Position numbers and translations under genes: made by a program. This document shows, piece after piece, positions 9,000-17,195 of a stretch of 64,000 nt of DNA; position 1 is the stretch's first letter, and every line of letters starts with the position of its first letter. The notes beneath the pieces are model-generated. The model saw only the letters and a list, made by a program, of their open reading frames with translations. It was not told the origin of the DNA and made no database searches. Source of the stretch: SZAS-79 sp964599095. Lineage in GTDB: Bacteria; Pseudomonadota; Gammaproteobacteria; Burkholderiales; SG8-39. Location of the stretch: positions 310,001 through 374,000 of the forward strand of contig CAZREB010000001.1 of assembly GCA_964599095.1 (NCBI GenBank), written 5' to 3'.

Positions 9000-9805
9000 T
9001 TCCCGGTGAACTTCGGCTTGCGCTTCTCGGCGAAAGCGCGCACCGCCTCCCGGTGGTCTTCGGTCTGGAAGGTCGCCATCTCGAGCGCGAACGAAGCGTC
9101 CATGATCAGGTTGACCTTGTCCTTGATCGCCTTGTTGACTGCGAGCTTGGTCCAGCGGATCGCCCAGGTCGGGCCGTTGGCGAGTTCCTCGGCGAGTTCC
9201 CTCGCCATTGAGAGCACCTGGTCGGCCGGAAGCGCGTAATTCACCAGGCCCATCCGCTCGGCGTCGCGGCCCTTGATCAGGTTGCCGCGCATCAGGAACT
9301 CCTTGGCGCGGTTCGGGCCGACCAGCATCGGCCAGATGACCGCGCCGCCGTCGCCGGCCACCAGGCCGATCTTCACGTGCGGGTCGGCGATGCGCGCGTC
9401 CTCGGCGCACACGGTGATGTCGCAAAAGAGCGCCACCGTGGCTGCGAGGCCGATGCAGTCGCCGTTGATCGCGCAGACGATGGGCAGCTCGCAGTCGAGG
9501 ATGTTGTTGACGATCTTGCGCGCGCTGCGCGGCTCGATCATCTCGCCCTCGGCGAACACGTCGCCGCCCGGCCGCTCGGTCATGCCCTTGACGTTGCCGC
9601 CGACGCTGAAGTACCTGCCGCTTCCGGTGAGCAGCACCGCGTTGATCCCGGTGTCTTCGGCGAGGTCGCGCCAGATGTCCTGCAGCTCGTGGTGGAACTG
9701 CCGGTCGATCTGGTTGCGGGTTTCCTCGCGGTCGAGCGTGACGACGGCGAGCTTGCCCGCCTTTTCGATCCTGAGGCACTCGTACTTCGCGGCGTAGTCG
9801 CTCAT
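8996..9805 (-). CDS. Enoyl-CoA hydratase/isomerase family protein
   Basis: Crotonase-fold enzyme (269 aa) acting on acyl-CoA thioesters. The CoA-binding region GRYFSVGGNVKGM forms the first half of the oxyanion hole, and the second half lies at INGDCIGLAATVAL. The usual Glu at the first acidic position of the hydratase pair is not obvious (PHVKIGLVAG instead of E-x-x-x-G), so hydration is not certain. It is divergent from the acyl-CoA dehydrogenase at 9885 and shares its control region. Its TAA stop is supplied by the palindromic element. Confidence 0.9.
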   Translation of the reverse strand: MSDYAAKYECLRIEKAGKLAVVTLDREETRNQIDRQFHHELQDIWRDLAEDTGINAVLLTGSGRYFSVGGNVKGMTERPGGDVFAEGEMIEPRSARKIVNNILDCELPIVCAINGDCIGLAATVALFCDITVCAEDARIADPHVKIGLVAGDGGAVIWPMLVGPNRAKEFLMRGNLIKGRDAERMGLVNYALPADQVLSMARELAEELANGPTWAIRWTKLAVNKAIKDKVNLIMDASFALEMATFQTEDHREAVRAFAEKRKPKFTGK

Positions 9806-9817
9806 TTCGAACCCGGC

Positions 9818-9848
9818 TTGACAGTCGTTGAGGTGTGCCGACTATAAT
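9818..9848 (+). promoter_or_regulatory. Near-consensus sigma-70 promoter of the acyl-CoA cluster
   Basis: Perfect hexamers TTGACA (9818-9823) and TATAAT (9843-9848) with a 19-bp spacer. The transcript would start about 30 bases before the acyl-CoA dehydrogenase ATG at 9885. Confidence 0.75.
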
Positions 9849-9861
9849 TGGTTGAACCATT
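9847..9861 (+). promoter_or_regulatory. FadR/PdhR-type GntR operator
   Basis: ATTGGTTGAACCATT overlaps the last bases of the -10 box and the start point. The core TGGT-TGA-ACCA is a perfect inverted repeat matching the TGGTnnnACCA pattern bound by FadR-subfamily GntR regulators. The GntR/FCD gene at 11050, second in the controlled unit, is the likely repressor. Confidence 0.7.
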
Positions 9862-9884
9862 GAGATCAAGGCCCGGAGACCCGC

Positions 9885-11033
9885 ATGCCGCATTTCACCG
9901 ACACCCAGCTCGCCATGCGCGAGTCGATCCGCCGCATGGTCGACAAGGAGATCCGCCCGATCGCGGCCGAGGTCGACGCCACCGACAGGATCCCCGAGCG
10001 GATCTTCCATTTGTTCGGCGACATGGGGCTGATGCAGCTCTGGGTACCCGAGGAATACGGCGGGCCGGGCGGCGACCTGACCTCGGTCTGCATGGCGCGG
10101 GAGGAGATCTCCCGCGTGTCGGAGGCCTGCGCGCTGATCGCCGGCATGAATTCGATCGGCATGATCCTGCCGCTGCTGCACTTCGGCACCGAGGAGCAGA
10201 AGAAGCGCTGGCTGCCGGAAGTCGCCAAGGGGCGCACCTGGACCGCGGTCGCGATGACCGAGCCCGAATCCGGGTCGGACGTCGCCTCGATGAAGACGCA
10301 CGCGAAGAAGGACGGCGACAGCTGGGTCCTCAACGGCCAGAAGTGCTACATCACCTGGGGCAACATCGCCCACTACATCCTGGTGTTCGCGCGCACCAGC
10401 GGCGTCAAGGGCTTCCAGGGCATCAGTTGCTTCCTGCTCGACACCAAAACGCCCGGCTTCAGGGTCGGCAAGAACGAGAAAAAGATGGGCCTGAACGGCG
10501 TGCCGAACGTGCAGATCTTCTTCGACAACGTGCGTATCCCGGCCGAGAACATGATCTGCGAGGAAGGGCGCGGCTTCATCACCTGCATGCGCATCCTCGA
10601 CCTGAACCGGCCCACCGTCGGTGCGGCCTCGGTCGGCGTCGCGCAGGGCGCGCTCGACGCCGCGATCGAATACGCCAAGGGCAGGAAGCAGTTCGGCCGC
10701 CCGATCGCCGAGTTCCAGGGCCTGCAGTTCATGCTGGCCGACATGGCGATCCAGGTGGAGGCCGCCCGCGCGCTGGTCTATGAATGCGCGCGGATGGCCG
10801 ACGCCGGCGACTTCTCGCGCCTGTCGGAAATGGCCTCGATGGCCAAGTGCTTTGCGAGCGACACCGCGATGAAAGTCACGACCGACGCGGTGCAGGTTTT
10901 CGGCGGCGCCGGCTACATGAAGGACTACCCGGTCGAGCGCATGATGCGCGATGCCAAGATCAACCAGATCTTCGAAGGCACCAACCAGATCCAGCGCATC
11001 GTGATCTCGCGCCACATCCTCGGGATGCACTGA
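9885..11033 (+). CDS. Acyl-CoA dehydrogenase
   Basis: FAD enzyme (382 aa) introducing the alpha,beta double bond in an acyl-CoA. The FAD-binding stretch TAVAMTEPESGSDVASMKT lies near residue 122, followed by CYITWGN. The C-terminal region ends with QVFGGAGYMKDYPVERMMRD and FEGTNQIQRIVISR, the usual catalytic and FAD-contact end. The base position reads QIFEGTNQIQ, consistent with the short/branched-chain group. It is the first gene behind the strong promoter and the GntR operator, 16 bp before the regulator gene. Confidence 0.95.
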   Translation: MPHFTDTQLAMRESIRRMVDKEIRPIAAEVDATDRIPERIFHLFGDMGLMQLWVPEEYGGPGGDLTSVCMAREEISRVSEACALIAGMNSIGMILPLLHFGTEEQKKRWLPEVAKGRTWTAVAMTEPESGSDVASMKTHAKKDGDSWVLNGQKCYITWGNIAHYILVFARTSGVKGFQGISCFLLDTKTPGFRVGKNEKKMGLNGVPNVQIFFDNVRIPAENMICEEGRGFITCMRILDLNRPTVGAASVGVAQGALDAAIEYAKGRKQFGRPIAEFQGLQFMLADMAIQVEAARALVYECARMADAGDFSRLSEMASMAKCFASDTAMKVTTDAVQVFGGAGYMKDYPVERMMRDAKINQIFEGTNQIQRIVISRHILGMH

Positions 11034-11049
11034 TGGCGGTGCGCCGCGC

Positions 11050-11781
11050 ATGACCCAGCGTTCGTTCCGGCCGGTGGCCACGCGGCGCGCGTTCGAGGAG
11101 ATCACCGCGCAGATCCGCGACCAGCTCGCGCGCCAGGCGCTCAAGACCGGCGACCGCCTGCCGCCGGAGCGCGACCTGGCCGACCAGTTCGGCGTCAGCC
11201 GCAATACGCTGCGCGAGGCCTTGCGCTCGCTCGAAATCGCCGGGCTGCTCGAATTGAAGAAGGGCGCCACCGGCGGCGCCTTCATCCGCGAAGGCGGCGG
11301 CGATGCGGTGGTCGCAGGCTTGTCCGATTTGTATCGCCTCGGCAACATCCGCCCGGAGCACCTGACCGAAGCGCGCATCCTGATCGGCACCGAAGTGGCG
11401 CGCCTTGCCTGCGCGCGCCGCACCGCCGCGGACCTCAAGGCGCTGGAGGCCAACGTTTCAGAGGCAGAAGCCGCGACCAAGGCCGGCGACCCCGGCCGCC
11501 GCGCCGAGATCCACTACGAATTCCATTCCCTCCTCGCGCGCGCAGCCAAGAACCCGGTACTGATCATCCTGACCGACGCGCTGATGGAAATGACGCGCCA
11601 CTTCGTCGAGGCGGTCGGCTACCAGCCGAATCCGTACGTGATGCCGTCGCGCAAGCGCCTGCTCGCCGCGCTGCGCGCAAAGGACGGCGAAGCCGCCGCC
11701 AAGGAGATGGCTTCGATGCTCAAACGCCTGCAGCGCTTCCACCTTGCGCTGTACGAGGAGACCAGGGAGAAACGCAAATGA
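11050..11781 (+). CDS. GntR-family regulator with FCD (FadR-like) ligand domain
   Basis: 243 aa. The N-terminal winged helix (about residues 10-80) shows the GntR signature GDRLPPERDLADQFGVSR followed by NTLREALRSLE. The C-terminal all-helical FCD domain has conserved acid and His positions such as EIHYEFHSLLARA, the likely metal or carboxylate site. It is probably autoregulatory through the operator at 9847-9861. Its stop overlaps the start of the CoA-transferase by four bases (ATGA), indicating translational coupling. Confidence 0.93.
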   Translation: MTQRSFRPVATRRAFEEITAQIRDQLARQALKTGDRLPPERDLADQFGVSRNTLREALRSLEIAGLLELKKGATGGAFIREGGGDAVVAGLSDLYRLGNIRPEHLTEARILIGTEVARLACARRTAADLKALEANVSEAEAATKAGDPGRRAEIHYEFHSLLARAAKNPVLIILTDALMEMTRHFVEAVGYQPNPYVMPSRKRLLAALRAKDGEAAAKEMASMLKRLQRFHLALYEETREKRK

Positions 11782-12929
11782 GCGGTCCGCTCGAAGGCAT
11801 CCGGGTCCTCGACTTCACCGCGGTGATCGCCGGGCCCTACTGCACACGCCTGTTGGCGGACCTCGGCGCCGAAGTCGTCAAGGTCGAGTCGCCGGACGGC
11901 GACCACATGCGCGGCCGCGAGCCGCTGCGGCATGCGCCCGACGGCACCGCGCACAGCGCCTATTTCGGCGGGCTCAATTCGGGCAAGGAGAGCATCGTCC
12001 TCGACCTCAAGACGCCGGAGCACAAGAAGCTCGCCCTCGATCTCGCGTCAAAGGCCGACGTCGTAGTCGAGAACTTCCGCCCCGGCGTCATGCAGCGGCT
12101 GGGCCTGGACTACGAATCGGTGGCGGCCGTCAATCCGGGCATCGTCTACTGCTCGATCTCCGGCTACGGGCAGACCGGCGAGGCGGCGGGGCGTCCCGGC
12201 TACGCACCGATCGTGCATGCGGCCTGCGGGTACGAGCTCGCCTACATGCGTTACCAGGGCGATCTGGAGCGACCCTTGAAGAGCGGCATCTTCGTGGCCG
12301 ACGTGCTTGGCGGATCGCTTGCGTTCGGCGGGATCAACGCAGCGCTGGTGCGGCGCGAACGCACCGGCAAGGGCGAGCACGTCGACCTTTCGCTGATGGA
12401 CACGATGATGGGCCTGCTGGTGTACGAATGCCAGGAGGCCCAGTTCCCCGCGAAGTACCAGCGCCCCCTTTACCGGGCGATCAAGGCAAGCGACGGCTTC
12501 GTGATCGTCGCACCGATCAGCCAGGCCAACTTCGAGGACATGGCGCGCGTCTGCGGCCACCCGGAATGGATCACGGACGAGCGCTTCAGCCGGGCCAATC
12601 GCGCCCGGAACTGGGAAGTGCTGATGAACCTGCTCGACGATTGGGCCGGCTCGCGTTCGGTGGACCAGTGCGAGAAGGAGATGCTCGACGGCGGCGTGCC
12701 GTGCTCGCGCTACCAGACGGTCGGCGAAGCGATGCAGAGCGACACGTTGAAGAGCCGCGGGACGTTCGGGACGGTGCGCGACGGCGCCGGCGAATTCCTC
12801 TCGCCGAACCCGGCCTTCAAGCTGAAGAACGCCGGCGCGCACGTGCGCGGACAGGTGGACCCGCTGGGGGCGAGCACCGATAAAGTCATCGCCGCCTGGC
12901 TCGGGAACGAACCCAAGGAGACGACATGA
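11778..12929 (+). CDS. Class III CoA-transferase (CaiB/BaiF family)
   Basis: 383 aa; activates a carboxylic acid by moving CoA from a donor such as succinyl-CoA or acetyl-CoA. The N-terminal GIRVLDFTAVIAGPYCTRLLADLGA and the VVENFRPGVMQRLG block are typical. The residue that becomes acylated is the Asp in VDLSLMDTMMG near residue 210. It lies between the GntR gene (four-base overlap) and a Bug receptor (four-base overlap), so it probably loads CoA onto the acid imported by this cluster, which the acyl-CoA dehydrogenases then oxidise. Confidence 0.93.
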   Translation: MSGPLEGIRVLDFTAVIAGPYCTRLLADLGAEVVKVESPDGDHMRGREPLRHAPDGTAHSAYFGGLNSGKESIVLDLKTPEHKKLALDLASKADVVVENFRPGVMQRLGLDYESVAAVNPGIVYCSISGYGQTGEAAGRPGYAPIVHAACGYELAYMRYQGDLERPLKSGIFVADVLGGSLAFGGINAALVRRERTGKGEHVDLSLMDTMMGLLVYECQEAQFPAKYQRPLYRAIKASDGFVIVAPISQANFEDMARVCGHPEWITDERFSRANRARNWEVLMNLLDDWAGSRSVDQCEKEMLDGGVPCSRYQTVGEAMQSDTLKSRGTFGTVRDGAGEFLSPNPAFKLKNAGAHVRGQVDPLGASTDKVIAAWLGNEPKETT

Positions 12930-13900
12930 AGTCCAGAGCAGTATCCGGCATCCTGCTTGCCCTGACCTGCGCCACGTTTTGCGGCAGCGTCGCAGCGCAG
13001 GCTTTTCCTTCCAAGCCGATCCGCATCATCGTGCCCTACCCGGCGGGCGGCACCACGGACCTGATGGCGCGCGCGCTGCAGGAGCCGATGGGCAAGACGC
13101 TCGGCCAGCCGATCATCGTCGACAACAAGCCCGGCGCCGCCGGCGCGATCGGCGCGCGCGAGGTCGCGAAGTCGCCGCCCGACGGCTACACGATGCTGTT
13201 CTCGAACAACGGCCCCTCGAGTACCACGCCGCTGCTCGTCAAGGACGCGGGCTACGACGGTATCAAGGACTTCGCGCCGGTTTCCCTTGTATCCACTGCA
13301 CCGCTGTTTGTCGTAGTGAATGCCGCGGTGCCGGTCAACGATCTCAAGGGGTTCATCGACCACGCGCGCACGCAGCCCAACGGCCTCGAATATGCGTCCG
13401 CGGGCATCGGCTCGCTCGGCCACCTCGCCAGCGAACTTTTCGCGCGCATGGCCGGCATCAAGATGATCCACGTGCCTTACAAGGGGCAGGCGCCGACCTC
13501 GAACGCCGTCATGACCGGCGAAGTCAAGGTGCTGATCACCACGTCGTCGTCCGCAATGAACAGCTTCATTTCGGCCGGCAAGTTGAAACTGCTTGGCGTC
13601 TCCACGCCGGAACCCTCGCCGCTTGCGCCCGGCGTGCCGGTCGTTTCGACGGTGCTGCCGAACTACAAGGTCGAGATCTGGTTCGGCCTGCTCGCCGCGG
13701 CCGGGACCCCGCCCGACGTGATCGCGAAACTGAACGATGCGGTCAGCAAGGCGGTGGCCCTGCCCGACCTGCAAAAGCGCTTCGTCAATTTCGGCGTGAT
13801 CGCCACCGCCGGCTCGCCCAAGCGCCTCGGCGACCTGATCGCCGACGAAGTGCCGCGCTGGACGCAAATCGTGCGCGAGGCCGGCATTCGCGCCGAGTGA
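12926..13900 (+). CDS. Bug-family TTT receptor (first of six)
   Basis: Periplasmic solute-binding protein (324 aa) of the tripartite tricarboxylate transporter type. The signal peptide ends near GSVAAQAFPSK. Family marks: IRIIVPYPAGGTTDLMAR at the start of the mature part, a NKPGAAGAIGAREVAK loop and VPYKGQAPT in the second lobe. Ligands are usually carboxylates. No TctA or TctB membrane partner is in the window, so it must share a remote one or act otherwise. It is coupled by ATGA to the CoA-transferase. Confidence 0.93.
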   Translation: MKSRAVSGILLALTCATFCGSVAAQAFPSKPIRIIVPYPAGGTTDLMARALQEPMGKTLGQPIIVDNKPGAAGAIGAREVAKSPPDGYTMLFSNNGPSSTTPLLVKDAGYDGIKDFAPVSLVSTAPLFVVVNAAVPVNDLKGFIDHARTQPNGLEYASAGIGSLGHLASELFARMAGIKMIHVPYKGQAPTSNAVMTGEVKVLITTSSSAMNSFISAGKLKLLGVSTPEPSPLAPGVPVVSTVLPNYKVEIWFGLLAAAGTPPDVIAKLNDAVSKAVALPDLQKRFVNFGVIATAGSPKRLGDLIADEVPRWTQIVREAGIRAE

Positions 13901-13930
13901 TCGGCGCACGCAGTTCCATCGAGGAATCCC

Positions 13931-15082
13931 ATGTCACAAAGCATTGAAACCACCGAGCAGCTCGCTTCCGCCGTCAGGCGCTTCGTGCGCGAGCAATTGC
14001 TGCCTGCAGAACCCAAGGTCGAGGAAGACGACGACATCCCGGCCCCCATCGTCCGTCAGTTGAAAGAGCTCGGGCTCTTCGGCATGACGATTCCCGAAGA
14101 GTACGGCGGCCTCGGCCTCTCGATGTACGAGGAAACGCGCGTCGTGTTCGAGATCGGCTATGCCTCGCCGGTGTTCCGCTCCTATTTCGGCACAAGCAAC
14201 GGCGTCGGCACCCTCGGCATCCTGATCGACGGGACCGAGGCGCAGCGCAAAAAGTACCTGCCGCGGATCGCCACCGGCGACCTCGTCGCCTCGTTCTGCC
14301 TGACCGAGCCCGACGCAGGCTCGGACGCTGCCGCGCTGACCACGCGCGCGGTACGCGAAGGCGACCACTACGTGATCAGCGGCACCAAGCGGTTCACGAC
14401 CAACTCGCCGCACGCCGGCATCTTCACGGTCTTTGCCCGCACGGCCGCAAAGGAAGCCGGCTCGCGCGGCATCTCGGCCTTCCTGGTGGAACGCGCCACG
14501 CCGGGCATCACGATTGCGCCGCACTACAAGAAGATGGGCTTCCGCGGCTCTCACACCGCGGACGTGATCTTCGAGAACTGCCGCGTGCCGGCCGCCGCGC
14601 TGCTCGGCGGGCAGGAGGGCATCGGCTTCAAGACCGCGATGAAATCGCTCGACCATGCGCGCATCCACATGGCCGCGGTCGCCGTCGGCCTGTGCGAGCG
14701 GATCATCGACGAAGGCGTGCGCTACGCCACCGAGCGCCGCCAGTTCGGCAAGCCGATCTCCGATTTCCAGTTGATCCAGGGCATGCTGGCCGACTGCGCG
14801 GCGGAGGCCTTTGCCGCTCGCGCCATGGTGGAAAAGGCCTCGCGCGACAAGGATGCCGGCCTCCGGATCACCAAGGAGTCGGCGTGCTGCAAGTACTTCG
14901 CCACCGAGGCGCTCGGCCGGATCGCCGACCGCGTGCTGCAGATCCACGGCGGCTACGGCTACATCAAGGAGTACGCGATCGAGCGGCTGTACCGCGACGC
15001 GCGCCTCTTGCGCATCTACGAAGGCACCAGCCAGATCCAGCAACTGGTGATCGCCCGCGAAATGTTGAAGGAAGCCCACTGA
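13931..15082 (+). CDS. Acyl-CoA dehydrogenase (second of the cluster)
   Basis: 383 aa and only distantly similar to the first. The FAD stretch ASFCLTEPDAGSDAAALTTR lies near residue 120, and the end has QIHGGYGYIKEYAIERLYRD with YEGTSQIQQLVIARE. A glutamate in the YEGT block is at the usual position. A spacer of 30 bases separates it from the Bug gene, and its stop overlaps the next Bug receptor start. Two dehydrogenases in one unit suggest two successive oxidations or two substrates. Confidence 0.95.
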   Translation: MSQSIETTEQLASAVRRFVREQLLPAEPKVEEDDDIPAPIVRQLKELGLFGMTIPEEYGGLGLSMYEETRVVFEIGYASPVFRSYFGTSNGVGTLGILIDGTEAQRKKYLPRIATGDLVASFCLTEPDAGSDAAALTTRAVREGDHYVISGTKRFTTNSPHAGIFTVFARTAAKEAGSRGISAFLVERATPGITIAPHYKKMGFRGSHTADVIFENCRVPAAALLGGQEGIGFKTAMKSLDHARIHMAAVAVGLCERIIDEGVRYATERRQFGKPISDFQLIQGMLADCAAEAFAARAMVEKASRDKDAGLRITKESACCKYFATEALGRIADRVLQIHGGYGYIKEYAIERLYRDARLLRIYEGTSQIQQLVIAREMLKEAH

Positions 15083-16053
15083 TGAAAAAGCTCGTCACCC
15101 TCGTTGCACTCCTCGCGCTCGTCTCCGGACAGGTGCTCGCGCAGTCCTACCCGAACAAGCCGGTCCGCTGGCTGATCCCGTTTTCCGCCGGCGGCCCGAC
15201 CGACGTCCTCGCCCGCGCGATCGCGCCCAAGCTCAGCGAGTCGCTCGGCGTGCCGGTCATCGTCGAGAACAAGGTCGGCGCAGGCGGCAGCCTTGCGATG
15301 GACGCGGTGGCCAAATCCGCGCCCGACGGCTACACCATCGGCATGGGCCACTCGGGCACGCAGTCGATCAATCCGCACCTGTATTCGAAGCTGCCGTACG
15401 ACTCGCTCAAGGACTTCGCGCCGGTCACGCCGGTGGTGTCGTACGTCAACGTGCTGGTCGTCAACCCGAACGTGCCGGCGAAAACCGTGGCCGAACTGGT
15501 GGCCTACGCCAAGGTAAACCCGCAGAAGGTCAGCTTCGCCTCGGGCGGCACCGGCGCGACCAACCACCTCTCGGGTGAACTGCTCAAGGCGGTGACCGGC
15601 GCGCCGATGCTGCACGTGCCGTACAAGGGCAGCGCGCCCGCGCTTGTCGACGTGATGTCCGGCAACGCGACCTGCATGTTCGACATCCTGGTCACCAGCC
15701 TGCCGCAGATCCGCGCCGGCAAGGTGCGCGCGCTGGCCGTCACGAGCGCAAAGCGCAGCGGCTACGCGCCCGACATCCCGACCATGCGCGAGTCGGGCAT
15801 CGAAGGCTACGAGGAAGCCGGCAGCGACCTGTGGTTCGGCGTGCTCGGCCCGGCCGGCACGCCCAAGCCGATCGTCGACCGCTTGAACGCCGAACTCGTC
15901 AAGGCGCTGAAGACGCCCGAGGTCAGCGAGCGCATCCGCGTGCAGGCCTACGACGTCTGGACGCTTTCGCCGGAAGAATTCACGAATTTCCTGCGCACCG
16001 ACCATGCACGCTGGGGCAAGGTGGTGAAGTTTGCGGGGGCCAGGGCGGACTGA
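15082..16053 (+). CDS. Bug-family TTT receptor (second)
   Basis: 323 aa. Signal peptide MKKLVTLVALLALVSGQVLA. Mature protein begins QSYPNKPVRWLIPFSAGG, then the NKVGAGGSLAMDAVAKS loop and VPYKGSAPALVDVMSG. The gene ends with VVKFAGARAD. ATGA overlap with the upstream dehydrogenase makes it the last gene of the acyl-CoA operon. Its 3' end is echoed at 17057-17092 behind the nucleotidyltransferase module. Confidence 0.93.
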   Translation: MKKLVTLVALLALVSGQVLAQSYPNKPVRWLIPFSAGGPTDVLARAIAPKLSESLGVPVIVENKVGAGGSLAMDAVAKSAPDGYTIGMGHSGTQSINPHLYSKLPYDSLKDFAPVTPVVSYVNVLVVNPNVPAKTVAELVAYAKVNPQKVSFASGGTGATNHLSGELLKAVTGAPMLHVPYKGSAPALVDVMSGNATCMFDILVTSLPQIRAGKVRALAVTSAKRSGYAPDIPTMRESGIEGYEEAGSDLWFGVLGPAGTPKPIVDRLNAELVKALKTPEVSERIRVQAYDVWTLSPEEFTNFLRTDHARWGKVVKFAGARAD

Positions 16054-16145
16054 AAAAGCACGCAAGGTGGTGGCGGGAATTCACGAGCCCCGCGGCTCCA
16101 GCCACAAGCTCTATCAAGAACCCGGCGGGAATCGCTTACGCGCGC

Positions 16146-16634
16146 TCACTTGCGCAACTCGGCCAGTGCGCCGGCAATTGCGGCGGCGTCGAGCTGGTCT
16201 TTCGGGCGCGCGCCGGATTTCGTCCTGAGCAGTCCTTCCAGACTCAGGACGCGCACCCGCACGCCGTCGAGTACCACCTCGGTGATGTAATCCCGCAGCG
16301 CTTCCCACGCAACGCCGGCCGCTGCCGGGAGAACATCGACCGTGATCTCGTCGTTGATGCGGATAGCGTAGGACTTGTCCCGCGCAAATACGTCCGGTTC
16401 CGCCGCGAGTTCGCGCGCCGCGCCATCGGGCAAGCGGGACAGCGCAACGATCCATCGGCGGCTGTTGGCGACGCTCGGGTCGACCAGGATGTCGATGTCC
16501 TCCGTGACGCGGACCAAGCCGTGCGCCGCGAGGGCGTATCCGCCGATAAGCGCGTACTCCGCGCCCGCCTCGTCGAGATAGCGCGCAAGGCGCTTCACAT
16601 CCTCCCAGGTCGCCGGGCGAGTGAACTCAGCCAC
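16146..16634 (-). CDS. MNT-type nucleotidyltransferase-fold protein
   Basis: 162 aa from a GTG at 16634 that overlaps the end of the small upstream gene by eight bases. Residues 30-48 carry the polymerase-beta signature: IGGYALAAHG followed by the D46-x-D48 metal pair (EDIDIL). A third acidic position is plausible at ITVDVL. Small proteins of this type occur in toxin-antitoxin or AbiE-like modules, where they transfer nucleotides to a partner or to tRNA. Here the target is unknown. A longer frame runs upstream to 16820 but reads the neighbour out of frame, so I reject it. Confidence 0.75.
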   Translation of the reverse strand: MAEFTRPATWEDVKRLARYLDEAGAEYALIGGYALAAHGLVRVTEDIDILVDPSVANSRRWIVALSRLPDGAARELAAEPDVFARDKSYAIRINDEITVDVLPAAAGVAWEALRDYITEVVLDGVRVRVLSLEGLLRTKSGARPKDQLDAAAIAGALAELRK

Positions 16635-16863
16635 GCGCCCGGACGGTTTCGACAATGGCCGCCACTCGCCAGCGCTCGCGATCGCGCTCCATCTCGGCGT
16701 GGCTCGCGTAGCGGTATACGCCTTTGGGCGCGCGCGTGAGCCGGTCTGCCCATGAATCGAGCGCATCCCGCGCCTCGCGCGACGGCGGAACGCCGGCCGG
16801 TGCGTGTGCACGGCGTCCAACGGTGCGGCCGATCGGTTGCTGGTCAGGAGGGATGAAACTCAT
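16627..16863 (-). CDS. Small partner protein of the nucleotidyltransferase
   Basis: 78 aa with no domain I can name. It is charged and probably helical at the end (VYRYASHAEMERDRERWRV), with a Pro-rich N-terminus. It precedes and overlaps the nucleotidyltransferase gene, a layout typical of two-gene toxin-antitoxin or nucleotide-transfer modules. The ATG at 16863 lies six bases after a TAGAAT -10 element. Which of the two would be toxin is unknown. Confidence 0.6.
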   Translation of the reverse strand: MSFIPPDQQPIGRTVGRRAHAPAGVPPSREARDALDSWADRLTRAPKGVYRYASHAEMERDRERWRVAAIVETVRARG

Positions 16864-16869
16864 GCGGCC

Positions 16870-16902
16870 ATTCTAATCAGTTTTCGCTCGAATCTCCGAG
16901 CG
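16870..16902 (-). promoter_or_regulatory. Promoter and palindromic operator of the nucleotidyltransferase module
   Basis: On the minus strand a TAGAAT -10 box lies at 16875-16870. A perfect inverted repeat CGCTCG-AATCTC-CGAGCG (16885-16902) covers the spacer and -35 region. This arrangement fits autoregulation by the small protein. The start point would fall on or next to the ATG at 16863, so the message may be leaderless. Confidence 0.4.
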
Positions 16903-17056
16903 AGAGCGTGTCCAAAAACCGCACTGCGCACGAGGACCCGCGCGTGTTAGACGGGTCGTGCTTGCGCCAATTGATTCAGGCCGCCGCGCGTTCCGTCGAG
17001 GCGCCATTTCGACGGCGGTTCTTCGGCCAGTCGTCCGCGCGATGAGAATTCCTAAC

Positions 17057-17092
17057 ACGGTGGTCAAGTTCTCGGGGGCCGACGCGGATTGA
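17057..17092 (+). pseudogene. 3' remnant of a Bug receptor gene
   Basis: Twelve in-frame codons encode TVVKFSGADAD and a TGA stop, matching the VVKFAGARAD ending of the intact Bug gene at 15082-16053 and the usual end of this family. Nothing upstream of 17057 continues the family, and the break coincides with one arm of an 8-bp inverted repeat. It is the tail of a paralogue cut by deletion or insertion. The two tails differ at several bases, so this is not a fresh exact duplication. Confidence 0.7.
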
Positions 17093-17195
17093 ACGGATCA
17101 CAGCACGTGGCAGCATTTTCCCTGGAGAGCCAAGCGGGGCGCGGGGTCCAGCCTGAACTTGGCAGCAATGACCGGGCCCGCCCGGAGACCGGCGC

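Larger units (their letters stand above)
16864..17195. other. Gene-poor accessory gap of about 330 bases
   Basis: Holds the module's control region (16870-16902), an 8-bp inverted repeat (CGTGTTAG at 16943-16950 and CTAACACG at 17052-17059), the last codons of a lost Bug gene (17057-17092) and about 100 bases before the stop of the next Bug gene in which I see nothing. A 64-codon minus frame at 16873-17067 is Arg- and Thr-rich with no family resemblance and is not called. Confidence 0.6.

Noticed and set aside
8874..11480. Minus-strand open frame of about 870 codons across the hydratase and acyl-CoA dehydrogenase
   Set aside because: Reads the real genes out of frame or antisense, with no recognisable domains.
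16873..17067. 64-codon minus-strand frame
   Set aside because: No ribosome site or family resemblance, and it runs through an inverted repeat and the antisense of a Bug remnant.
16017..17092. Exact att-site duplication of the Bug 3' end
   Set aside because: The two tails differ at several bases and no integrase is present, so a recent site-specific integration is not supported; paralogue decay is simpler.
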